Notes: generated by a model from the letters alone, not told the origin. A DNA stretch of 34,197 nucleotides from Nostoc sp. MG11 (GCF_014904695.1 NZ_JACXXN010000047.1:1-34197); one strand, 5' to 3'. Shown: positions 1-8,099, numbered from the stretch's first letter. Numbers and translations: made by a program.

Positions 1-369
1 TGCTGAATAATCTGGTAAGACTTGCTGCTCAACAGAAACAGCTTCTTGTGCAGGTACGGCAACTCCACCATTACGCTCATCTATTAAACCCTTTATTTGA
101 GCGATCGCTTGAGCTAATTCCTGTCTAATCACCTGTTTTATGTCTTCCCCATCAGGTGTAGACGCAGTTAACGCATTTACTTCCTGTTTAACTATCTCCT
201 TAATCTCATCACCATTAAATAACGCTAGCCTAGCTTTTGACTGACCCAGGATTCCCTGGAGCAATCTTGTCGCTGTGTGATTTAATGACTCATTTTCGGA
301 AATCTGCATTGCCGATAAAGCTTTGATTTCTGCATCAGTTAGCTGAATCGAAATTGTTATCTTAGTCAT
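1..369 (-). CDS. Hypothetical protein, C-terminus cut by window edge
   Basis: An open frame of 123 codons reads leftward from an ATG at 369 and leaves the window without a stop, so it is partial. The product begins MTKITISIQLTDAEIKALS and continues with a short helical segment, then an acidic and glutamine-rich tail. The N-terminus (short beta strand, then helices with an ENES-type turn) resembles small ribbon-helix-helix or plasmid accessory proteins, but no specific family is recognised. A HIP1 octamer lies inside it (101-108). No clear Shine-Dalgarno sequence precedes the ATG. The uninterrupted frame and normal codon use support a real gene; the function is unknown. Confidence 0.6.
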   Translation of the reverse strand, partial: MTKITISIQLTDAEIKALSAMQISENESLNHTATRLLQGILGQSKARLALFNGDEIKEIVKQEVNALTASTPDGEDIKQVIRQELAQAIAQIKGLIDERNGGVAVPAQEAVSVEQQVLPDYSA

Positions 370-612
370 ACTTTTAACACCTGTAAATATTAATCTCACG
401 CATTGCTAGCTTTGGGTTTCACCGTTTGCATACAGTTTCTTTGACAGGACTTTGATTGCTTGTCACGAATGCTGTATAAATAACTTATCAATGGCCAAAT
501 TATTAAACTTTGCCCTATGAGCAACTTTTATCCTTTATTCTTTAATCTAACTTCAAATCAACAAGTTGCCATTACTTCAATTCTAACGCACCCTTAGCTG
601 ATGTATATGTCC

Positions 613-640
613 AAAATGGGGGTACATCTGCCCCCATTTT
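613..640. terminator. Terminator-like inverted repeat
   Basis: A perfect 10-bp stem (AAAATGGGGG at 613-622, complement at 631-640) encloses an 8-base loop. The stem ends in a U-rich stretch on either strand, so it could act as a bidirectional rho-independent terminator. No clear gene ends here, so its role is uncertain. Confidence 0.45.
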
Positions 641-726
641 CACTTTTGGCTTTGAAATGCTGTTCTACCTCCGCTACCCTTGCAATTTCACATTCCACAA
701 AGTGTAGACTTCTTGGCATTTGTGGG

Positions 727-775
727 GGTAATGGTAAGGGGTAAAGGGATGAAATTTTCCTTTCCCCTTTAACAT
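727..775. repeat. Dispersed AAGGGG/CCCCTT repeat, copy 1
   Basis: This is an imperfect inverted repeat built from TAAGGGGTAAAGG and CCTTTCCCCTTTA arms. A related structure (GGGTAAGGGGAAAGG with matching CCTTTCCC arms) lies at 21932-21987 in front of the replication gene. It is probably a dispersed intergenic repeat of the Nostoc type. Confidence 0.4.
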
Positions 776-990
776 GCAAACATGCATCCCAACGTCTTGG
801 CATTTGTTACTTTTCCAAGATGTCTTGTGCCGCTCTAAAATTGACAAATCTCTGATTACAAAAATATGATTCTTGAATCTGAAGAGTTCAGAGTTAGTGG
901 AAATAATTAATATTAATACCTGACTTTATAATTGCCTACTTTTTAGACTGCTCACAAGTCGTTAAAACTAGAACTTACTTGTTCGGTTCG

Positions 991-1014
991 CTGCACTGAC
1001 TTGTGACAGTGCAG
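991..1014. promoter_or_regulatory. Inverted repeat upstream of the photolyase gene
   Basis: CTGCACTG (991-998) and CAGTGCAG (1007-1014) form a perfect 8-bp inverted repeat with an 8-base spacer, about 93 bp before the photolyase ATG. It could be an operator or a hairpin in the 5' leader. No binding protein can be named from the sequence. Confidence 0.3.
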
Positions 1015-1107
1015 TAGGGAGAGATTAGAGTTGGCTACGGACACTCAACTTCGACAGCAAAAGAAATTATTGGTACAAATGTATTATAGATTATGGTCAG
1101 CTAAACT

Positions 1108-2658
1108 ATGCACCTTTTGTGGTTTCGTCGAGATTTGCGTTTAACTGATAACGAAATTGTCACACTAGCATCTGATAATGGTGCAGCAGTAAAGCCATTC
1201 TTCATTATTGACCCTTGGTTTTATACCTGGGCTGATGTCGGAACTGCTAGAGTCCGGTTCTTGTTTGAGTCCTTGGAAAATCTCAACTCAAATCTCCAAA
1301 AGTTAGGTAGTCGGCTGTATTTATTTGAAGGTAATTCTACAGACATCGTGCAAGAGTTGACTAGGCAGTTAATCATTGCAGGATATAAACCCAAACTTTT
1401 CTTTAACCGTGATGTGCAGGTAGAGTACGGTATCAGCCGGGATAAAACTATAGTTGATTTCTACAAACAGTTAAACCTTGATTACCACATTGGACTAAAC
1501 AACTTTCTGCAATCAGCAGAGCAACGTGACGAATGGTTTAACGAATACTACACCTATCAAAGACAATCCCAGTATAAAACACCAGCAACTATTAATACGC
1601 CTCAAATCACACTCAATCTACCAGAGCTAACATTTTTAGAACTCAAACAAAAATACCAGAGCTTTTGGGCAGTCGAGAAAGTTTACTTTCCAGGGGGTGA
1701 AACACAAGCACAAGCTCAACTGGACTCATTTCTCAAAAAAAGATATTCTGGCTACCATTGGAAACTTTCTCGCCCAATGCTCTCACAGCTTGGTGCTACA
1801 TCTCATTTATCACCACACCTGACTTTTGGGACTATTTCAACTCGTACTGTTTACCAAAGCACTAAAGCTAGAGCAGAAGAATTAAAAGCTCAACCTAAAG
1901 CAGAATTCTCTCTCAAAACATTTCGAGACCGTTTGCGTTGGCATGATAGTTTTACTGCACGACTGTATTTTCATCCAGAAATTGCTTATACTAACCGCTA
2001 CAGAGAGTTTGATAAATTATATACACCAGAAACATTATCAGGAGAAAAACAAGAATTATTTCAAGCATGGCTTGAAGGAATGACAGGTTTTCCATTAGTT
2101 GATACCAGTATGCGGCAACTCAAAACAATGGGTTGGATGAATTTCCGAATGCGGGCAATGTGTGCCACCTTTTTAACTATCAATTGTGGGATTTCATGGC
2201 ATCACGGAGCTAAACACTACATGAACTATTTAGTAGATGGAGATTTAGCAATTAATAATTGGCAATGGCAGATGCAGGCTGGTGTAACTAATCCACTTAG
2301 CGATATTTTTCGCATCTATAACCCGTCAAAGAATATTGCCGAAAAAGACCCCCAAGGTGACTTTATTTACCACTGGATACCGGAACTGCGGGGCTACAGT
2401 TTACCAGAGATTGAGCAGGAGAAATACATCGACGCTAGTAGCTATCCTAAAGCAATTCTAGATTGGTCAAAGACGCGTAAAGTTAATGGCAAAGTTGTTT
2501 CTGACTTACGAAAGCAAACTAAACAGCGATTATTAAGCCAAGGTGGAGATGAATACCATAGTGCGAACGCTGCTAAAGTAACAGTTGAGAAATACTGGCA
2601 GCATAAAGACAGAGAGTACAAAGAATATCAACAAAAGCTTGCCGAACTACAAGAGTAG
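1108..2658 (+). CDS. Cryptochrome/photolyase family protein
   Basis: This 516-residue protein belongs to the photolyase/cryptochrome family of FAD-binding, blue-light-driven DNA repair enzymes or photoreceptors. Residues 1-165 form the Rossmann-like antenna domain, opening with LLWFRRDLRLTDN. Residues about 200-480 form the helical FAD-binding domain. Visible signatures include LSRPMLSQLGATSHLSPHL (near 222), FPLVDTSMRQLKTMGWMNFR (near 329) and the flavin-site block around NNWQWQMQAG...FRIYNPSKN (near 382). The WQMQAG form differs from the WQWAASTG of classic class I CPD photolyases, so a cryptochrome-like or non-CPD role is possible. Length is normal. It is monocistronic, and no strong Shine-Dalgarno sequence is seen. 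The family is very likely; the substrate is not determined. Confidence 0.93.
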   Translation: MHLLWFRRDLRLTDNEIVTLASDNGAAVKPFFIIDPWFYTWADVGTARVRFLFESLENLNSNLQKLGSRLYLFEGNSTDIVQELTRQLIIAGYKPKLFFNRDVQVEYGISRDKTIVDFYKQLNLDYHIGLNNFLQSAEQRDEWFNEYYTYQRQSQYKTPATINTPQITLNLPELTFLELKQKYQSFWAVEKVYFPGGETQAQAQLDSFLKKRYSGYHWKLSRPMLSQLGATSHLSPHLTFGTISTRTVYQSTKARAEELKAQPKAEFSLKTFRDRLRWHDSFTARLYFHPEIAYTNRYREFDKLYTPETLSGEKQELFQAWLEGMTGFPLVDTSMRQLKTMGWMNFRMRAMCATFLTINCGISWHHGAKHYMNYLVDGDLAINNWQWQMQAGVTNPLSDIFRIYNPSKNIAEKDPQGDFIYHWIPELRGYSLPEIEQEKYIDASSYPKAILDWSKTRKVNGKVVSDLRKQTKQRLLSQGGDEYHSANAAKVTVEKYWQHKDREYKEYQQKLAELQE

Positions 2659-2750
2659 AAAGGTATTTTTCAAATACTGCTCTAACTAACAAGCATCAAT
2701 ATGCAATTTTGATACAGGGACGACGGATGAGGTTGTTGTTTTGTTGAAAG

Positions 2751-3017
2751 CTATTTTGATTTTCGTGGCGACTTGGGTGGTGTGCGATGTGCGCCAAAGT
2801 ATTTCTCACTACGATAGCGCAGCCATACCCGCAATTGTTGCGGGATCTGCTGTTTTTGTTCTTTGGTGAGTGTGTTGTAAAGGGCTAATGCTCGCTCACG
2901 CTCACCCCGACAAGCAGCGTTGTTGTGAGCATCCCAATAGCTACGGGCTACTCGAATCCGCCGACAGACTTCCTTAATCAGTGCATCTCCTGTAAGTGGG
3001 ATGTTCTGCTTTTTCAT
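2751..3017 (-). CDS. Small basic protein, last gene of the HU cluster
   Basis: The 88-residue product starts MKKQNIPLTGDALIKEVCRR. It has a long, charged helical middle with an arginine/tryptophan-rich stretch (RVWLRYRSEKYFG) and a basic tail (KSPRKSK), which suggests nucleic-acid contact. The frame stays open upstream to 3296, but that extension overlaps the neighbouring 88-residue gene in another frame. The ATG at 3017, 25 bp after that gene's stop, is therefore the better start. It is co-directional with HU and probably in the same transcript. The compact pattern looks like a conserved cyanobacterial plasmid family; no function can be assigned. Confidence 0.65.
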   Translation of the reverse strand: MKKQNIPLTGDALIKEVCRRIRVARSYWDAHNNAACRGERERALALYNTLTKEQKQQIPQQLRVWLRYRSEKYFGAHRTPPKSPRKSK

Positions 3018-3042
3018 AGTCAGATGCCCTAGATTTCTAATG

Positions 3043-3309
3043 TTATCGTAACGAATTTTGTTCTGCCTCCCTAGCAATTCTGCTACTGACAAACTCTTTC
3101 CCAGTTTTGTATTTCCCCTCACTCCAAGCCGAGGCAACCCGATCAGCCTCGTTTCGATTGTTATGGGTAGTAATAGATTGAATGTCATTACCAGTAAATG
3201 ATATCCATGTCTGCCAAAGAAGAGTAACTGGATGTTGTGCAATCTCTGTGGTCGGTTCATTGTCCTCAAGCACTGATTTTTTCTTGGGGCGACCAAATCC
3301 TTTAAACAT
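3043..3309 (-). CDS. Hypothetical protein, third gene of the HU cluster
   Basis: The 88-residue product starts MFKGFGRPKKKSVLEDNEPT: a basic N-terminus, then an acidic linker, then an alpha/beta segment with a conserved-looking LLWQTWISFTGNDIQSITTH core. Its ATG overlaps the 3' end of the preceding 60-residue gene by 8 bp, which suggests translational coupling. No known domain is recognised. Position and spacing place it in one minus-strand operon with HU (3485-3760) and the two small genes on either side. Confidence 0.6.
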   Translation of the reverse strand: MFKGFGRPKKKSVLEDNEPTTEIAQHPVTLLWQTWISFTGNDIQSITTHNNRNEADRVASAWSEGKYKTGKEFVSSRIAREAEQNSLR

Positions 3310-3484
3310 CGCTTTCTTTAGTAAACACTATTTCAAAATGCCCAAAATAAACACTGCGATCACGCTTGTGTAACATCTGCAATTCAACGCTCACGTTACC
3401 CCTGCCATTGCCATATCCTGTCTTGATAACATCGAGCGCTACAGCGGGAGCAGTGATTGGATTGCTGGTAGCAAAGCAATGCAT
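3302..3484 (-). CDS. Hypothetical 60-residue protein coupled to HU
   Basis: The ATG at 3484 directly abuts the HU stop codon (TAG then ATG with no gap), so ribosomes finishing HU could restart here. The 60-residue product has a glycine-rich turn (GYGNGRGN) followed by a short beta-rich segment ending FTKESDV. It overlaps the next gene by 8 bp. No domain is recognised. The tight packing is the main evidence that it is a gene; its own composition is unremarkable. Confidence 0.5.
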   Translation of the reverse strand: MHCFATSNPITAPAVALDVIKTGYGNGRGNVSVELQMLHKRDRSVYFGHFEIVFTKESDV

Positions 3485-3760
3485 CTATGGTGCTACTTTT
3501 TCTTTAAACAGCTTCCCAGCAGAAAACGCAGGCACTTTGGTAGCTGGGATAGTCATTGGCTCATTCGTTTTGGGATTACGCCCCTCGCGCTCGGAGCGAT
3601 CGCGTCGCTCGAATGACCCAAAACCAATGAGCGTTACCTTATCCCCATTCGCTACAGCCTCAGTCACAACTGACAAAAAAGCACTAATTACTTCTTCAGC
3701 TTGCTTTTTTGTGATGTTGGTCTTTGCTGCTACAGCATCCACTAATTCACCTTTGTTCAT
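3485..3760 (-). CDS. hup: HU-family DNA-binding protein
   Basis: The 91-residue product is a complete HU/IHF-type histone-like protein. It opens MNKGELVDAVAAKTNITKKQ, with two N-terminal helices. The beta-arm region carries FGSFERRDR, EGRNPKTNEP with the proline at the arm tip, and the C-terminal helix PAFSAGKLFKEKV. Such dimers bend and compact DNA and often assist plasmid replication and partition. The GRNP motif and overall length are canonical. It is the promoter-proximal gene of a four-gene minus-strand cluster with three tiny unknown genes. A HIP1 octamer lies in the beta-arm coding region. It is probably a plasmid-borne paralog of chromosomal HU (an inference). Confidence 0.95.
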   Translation of the reverse strand: MNKGELVDAVAAKTNITKKQAEEVISAFLSVVTEAVANGDKVTLIGFGSFERRDRSEREGRNPKTNEPMTIPATKVPAFSAGKLFKEKVAP

Positions 3761-4249
3761 AAATTACCCTGAAGCATTATAAATAAAGGAAATTTAGCAT
3801 CACTAACTCCGATCTGGAAAGAGAAAAAGGAATAAATATCCAGCAAAACATGAAAATTAACAATGCAGAACTACTGCTGCATCCTTGCTCTATCCTCAAA
3901 TTTCCTTACTCAGCACCCCACCACGACATCTGCCCAACGTTATGAATGCTACCTATACTGTGGCAGTGCTTGGGATTGCTTTGCGGTTACTTTCGAGCGA
4001 ATAGTTTTACTTGGAGCAACGCTCCAAAGTGAAGTGGCTTGGCTGAGGAGCTGGGGAAGCAAATACAATCAATGCCAAATAAAAATGCGTGTATTTCTTA
4101 CCCAGCAATAATTTGAGGTATTCAGATAATTTAATAATTACTTTAGAGTTCAACAAGAGTGCAAAATCTTATCATTTGCTATTTTGTCACACTCGGATCA
4201 TAGTAAAGATGTTGATTAAATTCAATTAATATTCAAAGTCAAGAGTGCC
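3761..4249. other. 489-bp intergenic region with a small hairpin
   Basis: No convincing gene is seen here. A plus-strand frame at 3863-4111 is cysteine- and tryptophan-rich and does not look like protein. A perfect short hairpin (TTGGAGC-AAC-GCTCCAA at 4011-4027) resembles small dispersed cyanobacterial repeats. The region probably carries the promoter for HU (leftward) and for the acidic protein (rightward). Confidence 0.4.
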
Positions 4250-4474
4250 ATGTCACAAGAAAAGTTTTTTGACGAAGCTCTAGAGGCGCTATATAAAGCC
4301 GCGAAGGCATCTGCCAATTTTGTCGAGGCGGCATTAACCTCAAAAGATAGGGATTTTGACTCAGCTTATAAAGAGCGTTTAAAAGTGGCGCTTTCGGTAT
4401 TGAAAATTACATGGTCTAATGAAGACGAAGATGACGAAGACGACGAATTACCCCACACACTAAGTAACAATTAG
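4250..4474 (+). CDS. Small acidic hypothetical protein
   Basis: The 74-residue product starts MSQEKFFDEALEALYKAAKA and is predicted to be mostly helical. It ends in a strongly acidic tail (SNEDEDDEDDELP). The helical part with alternating hydrophobic positions looks like a real small protein. The acidic tail is reminiscent of DNA mimics or chaperone-like partners, but that is speculation. It stands alone between two intergenic regions. No family is recognised. Confidence 0.55.
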   Translation: MSQEKFFDEALEALYKAAKASANFVEAALTSKDRDFDSAYKERLKVALSVLKITWSNEDEDDEDDELPHTLSNN

Positions 4475-4826
4475 AGGACTTATACCAATTTTGTATAAAG
4501 ATGCATATAGTATCCCCTTGTACTTCCCTTATCAAACTACCCATTATAAGTCCCAGTAGAAGCTCTTTAGTCCGTATCTCTCTCTTTGCACCGTCTTGGC
4601 AAAACTCATCTTTTAGTAAAGATAGTGCAACAGCTTAACCCAATGTTTAATTGCACACAACTAGTCATTAAATTTCTGCCATTACATTTACTCAAATATA
4701 ACAGCATATATGTAGAGCGACAATCTGCTACTTAGTTCTATTTACACGCACTGTAGTCTCTCATAACTTGAGAGATTACAGTGCGTGTGATAAATTTTAC
4801 TGCCTATCTAGTTAAAAGAGTAAGCC
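4475..4826. other. 352-bp intergenic region with one strong hairpin
   Basis: AT-rich spacer before the exported glycosidase-type gene. Apart from the long inverted repeat at 4744-4788 there is no open frame or motif that can be supported. Confidence 0.5.
4744..4788. repeat. 19-bp inverted repeat upstream of an exported protein gene
   Basis: The left arm (ACACGCACTGTAGTCTCTC, 4744-4762) and right arm (4770-4788) are complementary over 19 bp with a single G:U-type position and a 7-base loop. It lies 38 bp before the ATG at 4827. It could be a terminator for leftover upstream transcription, an attenuator, or a small dispersed inverted repeat. Confidence 0.6.
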
Positions 4827-6458
4827 ATGAATTGGAAACCCCGTCTTCTCATTAAGCCAATAGCTTTGTACTTAGTAGTTCCTTTCTCTTTGCTCCTGGC
4901 AGTAGTCGAACCGCTTGCTAGTAGTGCTAACCAACAATCAAAGCAAACAGGCAAACACTATTGGTACTCACTACCTTTAGGAAAACCTAATTTGAGGGAA
5001 TCACGGGTATCAAATCAGATAGTACGTGGCGTTACCCACACAGTTATTATTAGAGGGGAGCAATCAGACCGTGATGTGTATACAGTCGATGTAACATTTC
5101 AAGCTACCGAACAAGCAGCTCAAACTGCGGCTAAATTGTTGAAAGCTCAGGGATACCAGCCTTACATAAAACCAATATTACAACGAGCGCCTGATGATCC
5201 TGAATCTGGTTTACTCGGTTATTTAGTCCGTGTTGGTGCTTTTAATACTGAAGCTCTTGCTATTAATTTACGAGATCATCTGGCAACTGCTGGATATTCA
5301 GGACTGCGAGTTGTGAATACAGCAGAAGACGGCGACTACACAACTGGTCCTTGGGTTGTGAATGTACTTGAAATAGATCTCCATCAGCCTCATTTAAAGA
5401 TTATTCCGGCACTCGCTAGTGGAATTGTTCCTGATAATGAACGTTTGACGCAACTTTCTACTAGAACATCAGCTTTAGCGGCAGTGAATGGCGGATATTT
5501 TGTTATTGGAGCAAACTATGGTACTCCAGGGGACTTAGCAGGTATTTCTATTATTGACGGTAAACTGGTCAGCGAAGCAGTTAATGGTAGAACAAGCCTA
5601 ATCCTTCCTGACAGTCTTGGTCGAGATGCTCGTATAGCTGCTCTTACCTCTAAAATTGTAGCCACTGCAAACAATGGTGTAACAAGAGAAATAGATGGAT
5701 TAAACCGCAAGCCTGGATTAATTCGGGGTTGCGGTGGTGTAGGTGGAGACATTCCTACGGAAAAGCCCAAACATGATTTTACTTGCACAGATAGCAGTGA
5801 ACTGATTCAATTTACACCTATTTTTGGGCAAACCACAGACTCAGGAGAAGGTGCAGAAGCTGTACTTGATATGTCAGGTCAAGTCATTGAGTTTCGACAA
5901 CAACGAGGAGGACAGATTCCTCGTAATGGCTCAGTGTTATCAGCCACGGGTGATGCTGTTGAGTGGTTACGCAATTATGCACAACTAGGCTCAAAGATTG
6001 ATATTCAGACTCGTATTTTGGCTAATGGATGGGAAGTGTCAAGAAGAGATGAGAAGCTAGGAGTTATCAATGGCGGCCCAAGATTACTACGCAACGGCAA
6101 AATAGATATTACTGCTTATGCAGAAGGATTTCACTGGCGGGAGAATCCTGAGTTTTACTATAGGTTTGGGGTAAGGCGTAATCCTCGTACACTAGCTGGA
6201 ATTACACCACAAGGAAAACTGCTTTTGGTCACAGTTGATGGTCGTCAGCCAACAAGGAGTGTGGGTGCGAGTTTTGAAGAAAGTGCTCTGATTATGCGTT
6301 CACTTGAAGCAACCGATGCTCTTAACCTCGATGGCGGTGGCTCCACAACCATAACTATCAACCAGCAGCTTATTAACCGTCCGTCTGATTCTACTGGAGA
6401 GCGGGCTATTGCTGACGCTATTGTTATCCAAAATAGAATTGATACTCCCAGACATTGA
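4827..6458 (+). CDS. Exported phosphodiester glycosidase (NAGPA-like) protein with SPOR domain
   Basis: The 543-residue protein has a basic start, then a hydrophobic segment (about residues 12-32: LYLVVPFSLLLAVVEPL) that serves as a signal peptide or anchor. Residues about 75-165 form a SPOR-like peptidoglycan-binding unit with its two typical halves (TAAKLLKAQGYQPYI and YLVRVGAFNTEALAINLR). Residues about 180-540 form a NAGPA/DUF2233 domain, shown by AAVNGGYF (near 218), GVINGGPRLL and the hallmark DALNLDGGGSTT (near 497). NAGPA-type domains are linked to hydrolysis of phosphodiester-linked sugars; here the protein probably acts at the cell wall or in the periplasm. The combination is common in cyanobacteria. 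It appears monocistronic. Confidence 0.9.
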   Translation: MNWKPRLLIKPIALYLVVPFSLLLAVVEPLASSANQQSKQTGKHYWYSLPLGKPNLRESRVSNQIVRGVTHTVIIRGEQSDRDVYTVDVTFQATEQAAQTAAKLLKAQGYQPYIKPILQRAPDDPESGLLGYLVRVGAFNTEALAINLRDHLATAGYSGLRVVNTAEDGDYTTGPWVVNVLEIDLHQPHLKIIPALASGIVPDNERLTQLSTRTSALAAVNGGYFVIGANYGTPGDLAGISIIDGKLVSEAVNGRTSLILPDSLGRDARIAALTSKIVATANNGVTREIDGLNRKPGLIRGCGGVGGDIPTEKPKHDFTCTDSSELIQFTPIFGQTTDSGEGAEAVLDMSGQVIEFRQQRGGQIPRNGSVLSATGDAVEWLRNYAQLGSKIDIQTRILANGWEVSRRDEKLGVINGGPRLLRNGKIDITAYAEGFHWRENPEFYYRFGVRRNPRTLAGITPQGKLLLVTVDGRQPTRSVGASFEESALIMRSLEATDALNLDGGGSTTITINQQLINRPSDSTGERAIADAIVIQNRIDTPRH

Positions 6459-6543
6459 ACAGAGATCTTGATTGGTCTTCCTCTATTTTTCTTGGTTTTC
6501 CAATCTTATTCCACATTTTCTAGACAGTTCTTGGGGTAAAGAA

Positions 6544-6981
6544 CTATTTACAGTATTTTTGGAGAAGAAAGACAGCTAGTTCAAAACTATTAGATTGAGT
6601 TTGCACTGCATAAGCTTCTTTCTCTAAATCTTGACGATGAACATCGGCATAGCGTAGAAAAAACGGTCGGGCATAATTGCTAGGCTGAATGTCTAAACCT
6701 AAAGGTTTTATTTTCCCTTTTCCTGCACATACCTGTGCAGCATGAACAGCTTCATGAATTATAGTCTGAGTTCCAATGTGTAACTCAAACACTACTGGAT
6801 TAATCCAAATTTTTCTATCAGCTTCTCTTAATAAGGCATAAGCTCCTCGCTTTGGTGGTAACTCAATTACTACTTGAAACCCAAATTTTTCCAATTGATT
6901 TTTTAAATTGAGAAATTTTGGTTCAGGATTAGGTATTTGAGAAAACAGAAATAGAGAATTTAATATTAAAAACTTATTCAT
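6544..6981 (-). CDS. Small zincin-like protein (HExxH motif), possibly exported
   Basis: The 145-residue product starts with a hydrophobic segment (MNKFLILNSLFLFSQIP), perhaps a signal peptide. A central IIHEAVHAAQ helix carries the HExxH zinc-binding pattern, followed by a cysteine and a YADVHRQDLEKEAYAVQ helix that could supply a third zinc ligand (the Glu in EKEAYA). Short proteins of this layout are common as unannotated cyanobacterial proteins. Protease activity is plausible from the motif but unproven. It is convergent with the upstream exported protein gene and followed by the minus-strand ParB-like region. Confidence 0.75.
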   Translation of the reverse strand: MNKFLILNSLFLFSQIPNPEPKFLNLKNQLEKFGFQVVIELPPKRGAYALLREADRKIWINPVVFELHIGTQTIIHEAVHAAQVCAGKGKIKPLGLDIQPSNYARPFFLRYADVHRQDLEKEAYAVQTQSNSFELAVFLLQKYCK

Positions 6982-7037
6982 AGAGTTGGCGTTGGTTGAG
7001 TATAAAGTTATTGCTATTCGAAGCAGATTATTGGAAA

Positions 7038-7946
7038 TTAAATTATGATTTCAGTCTCTAAAACACTCAACAGCTTCTCTTCCATAACAGTAAGATAGGG
7101 ACGATTCAGCTTTCCCAACGACTGCAACAGATTTTTAACTGTCTCCTCCAACGAATCGGAATACACTCGACTAATGCGAGCGCTAATCTGCTGCATCTGC
7201 TCACATTCCCCAGCCAGGTAATCGTATGATTTCAGATGCTGCAACCCAATGGTGTACTCGCCATCCCAAAGTTTTACAGTGCAACTGAAATCGTTCACTG
7301 CGCTGATAATAGCCCAACACCCACCCTTTCCTCTCAGTTCCGGGTTATCCTTTGCAAGAATTTGGCAGACTTCACAAATTTGGTAAGTATTGGGGACTTT
7401 GGTTCTCTCTATTATGCGCTGCACCACATCTTTGACGATCCTACCAGTGGGCACTTTCCCGCCAGCTTGTTCCACCGCCTGTTGCCATACCTCTTGCTGC
7501 TGTTGGGGTTCGAGCTTGGTCATGGGTCGAACTTGCCCCTCTGCTGTCGGCAGAATGTCCACAATTTGTGGACATTTGTGCAGGTTATCCACAACAGTAG
7601 CCGCATCAATTATTTGATAGGAGCGAGAACGGTTGTAGCCAAATCTATCTTTACAGTATTCTTCAAAAGTCTTGTGCGTGGATCTGTACAATCTGCGATC
7701 ACGTAACTCGGTCAGCGCCTTTCCTGCCTCATAAAAAGCTCTTTCCACACGCCGCTCCAAGTGCAGCCGATCGCGCTGTTCTTCCTCACTCAGTTCTGGT
7801 ACTTCAACAGCAGACACATCGATGGTTACAAAATCCTGATTGTCTTGGGGCGATACATCTGGATTGTCTGAGTTAGCTGCTGAAGTTGAATTGGTAGATG
7901 CGGTAGAGGTGGATTTGTTGCGCTTACGAGGTGGTGGTTTGGTCAT
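7038..7946 (-). CDS. ParB-like DNA-binding plasmid protein, copy 1
   Basis: The 302-residue protein has a low-complexity Ser/Thr/Asn N-terminal tail. A helical block follows (about 66-118: LERRVERAFYEAGKALTELR, then RLYRSTHKTFEEYCKDRFG and NRSRSYQIIDAA), resembling ParB/phage-type helix-turn-helix regions. A variable stretch (about 120-135) comes next, then a conserved QVRPMTKLEP segment and a C-terminal domain carrying WDGEYTIGLQHLKSYDYL. A close paralog lies at 14173-15108 and a decayed one at 11667-11932. The family is common on Nostoc replicons. Partition or transcription control is likely, but no parA is adjacent. The variable stretch is encoded by a perfect 23-bp palindrome (see 7554-7576). 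Confidence 0.8.
   Translation of the reverse strand: MTKPPPRKRNKSTSTASTNSTSAANSDNPDVSPQDNQDFVTIDVSAVEVPELSEEEQRDRLHLERRVERAFYEAGKALTELRDRRLYRSTHKTFEEYCKDRFGYNRSRSYQIIDAATVVDNLHKCPQIVDILPTAEGQVRPMTKLEPQQQQEVWQQAVEQAGGKVPTGRIVKDVVQRIIERTKVPNTYQICEVCQILAKDNPELRGKGGCWAIISAVNDFSCTVKLWDGEYTIGLQHLKSYDYLAGECEQMQQISARISRVYSDSLEETVKNLLQSLGKLNRPYLTVMEEKLLSVLETEIII
7554..7576. promoter_or_regulatory. Perfect 11-1-11 palindrome inside ParB-like copy 1
   Basis: The left arm AATGTCCACAA (7554-7564), a central T (7565) and the exact reverse complement of the left arm (7566-7576) form a 23-bp palindrome. It lies in the coding segment between the helix-turn-helix region and the conserved QVRP block. A partial half-site (TATCCACAA, 7586-7594) lies just beside it. 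It may be a binding site for the encoded protein or a small inserted inverted repeat. Confidence 0.6.
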
Positions 7947-8026
7947 GATTCCACCTCCAAGCTTACAGCGCTTGAACAGATATTGAGTTGTGCCATGATG
8001 AGTGTATAACTATATTCAAATTTCTT

Positions 8027-8059
8027 CCCCAAACCTTTGCTGAGGTTGGGGTTTTTTAT
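8027..8059 (+). terminator. Rho-independent terminator or leader attenuator
   Basis: CCCCAAACCT (8027-8036), a 6-base loop and AGGTTGGGG (8043-8051), with one bulged base, are followed by a run of six T. This is a textbook intrinsic terminator on the plus strand. No plus-strand gene ends upstream, since the ParB-like gene reads away from it. It sits 41 bp before the next plus-strand gene, so it may be an attenuator or may end a short untranslated RNA. Confidence 0.75.
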
Positions 8060-8099
8060 TGAAAGTTTGTTGCTATGGTAAAACAGCCTAAAATTTACC

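Larger units (their letters stand above)
370..1107. other. 738-bp intergenic region without a convincing gene
   Basis: This gap between the left-edge gene and the photolyase gene holds several small structures but no supported gene. There is a strong inverted repeat at 613-640, a purine/pyrimidine-rich imperfect repeat at about 727-775, and an 8-bp inverted repeat at 991-1014 upstream of the photolyase. A 69-codon minus-strand frame (594-803) has unusual composition, overlaps both of the first two repeats and is not called. Confidence 0.5.

Noticed and set aside
594-803. 69-codon minus-strand frame
   Set aside because: It overlaps inverted repeats, has odd composition (many Pro, Cys and Arg) and no ribosome-binding site.
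3863-4111. 82-codon plus-strand frame
   Set aside because: Rich in Cys, Tyr and Trp, it contains a small hairpin repeat and lacks coding-like character or initiation signals.
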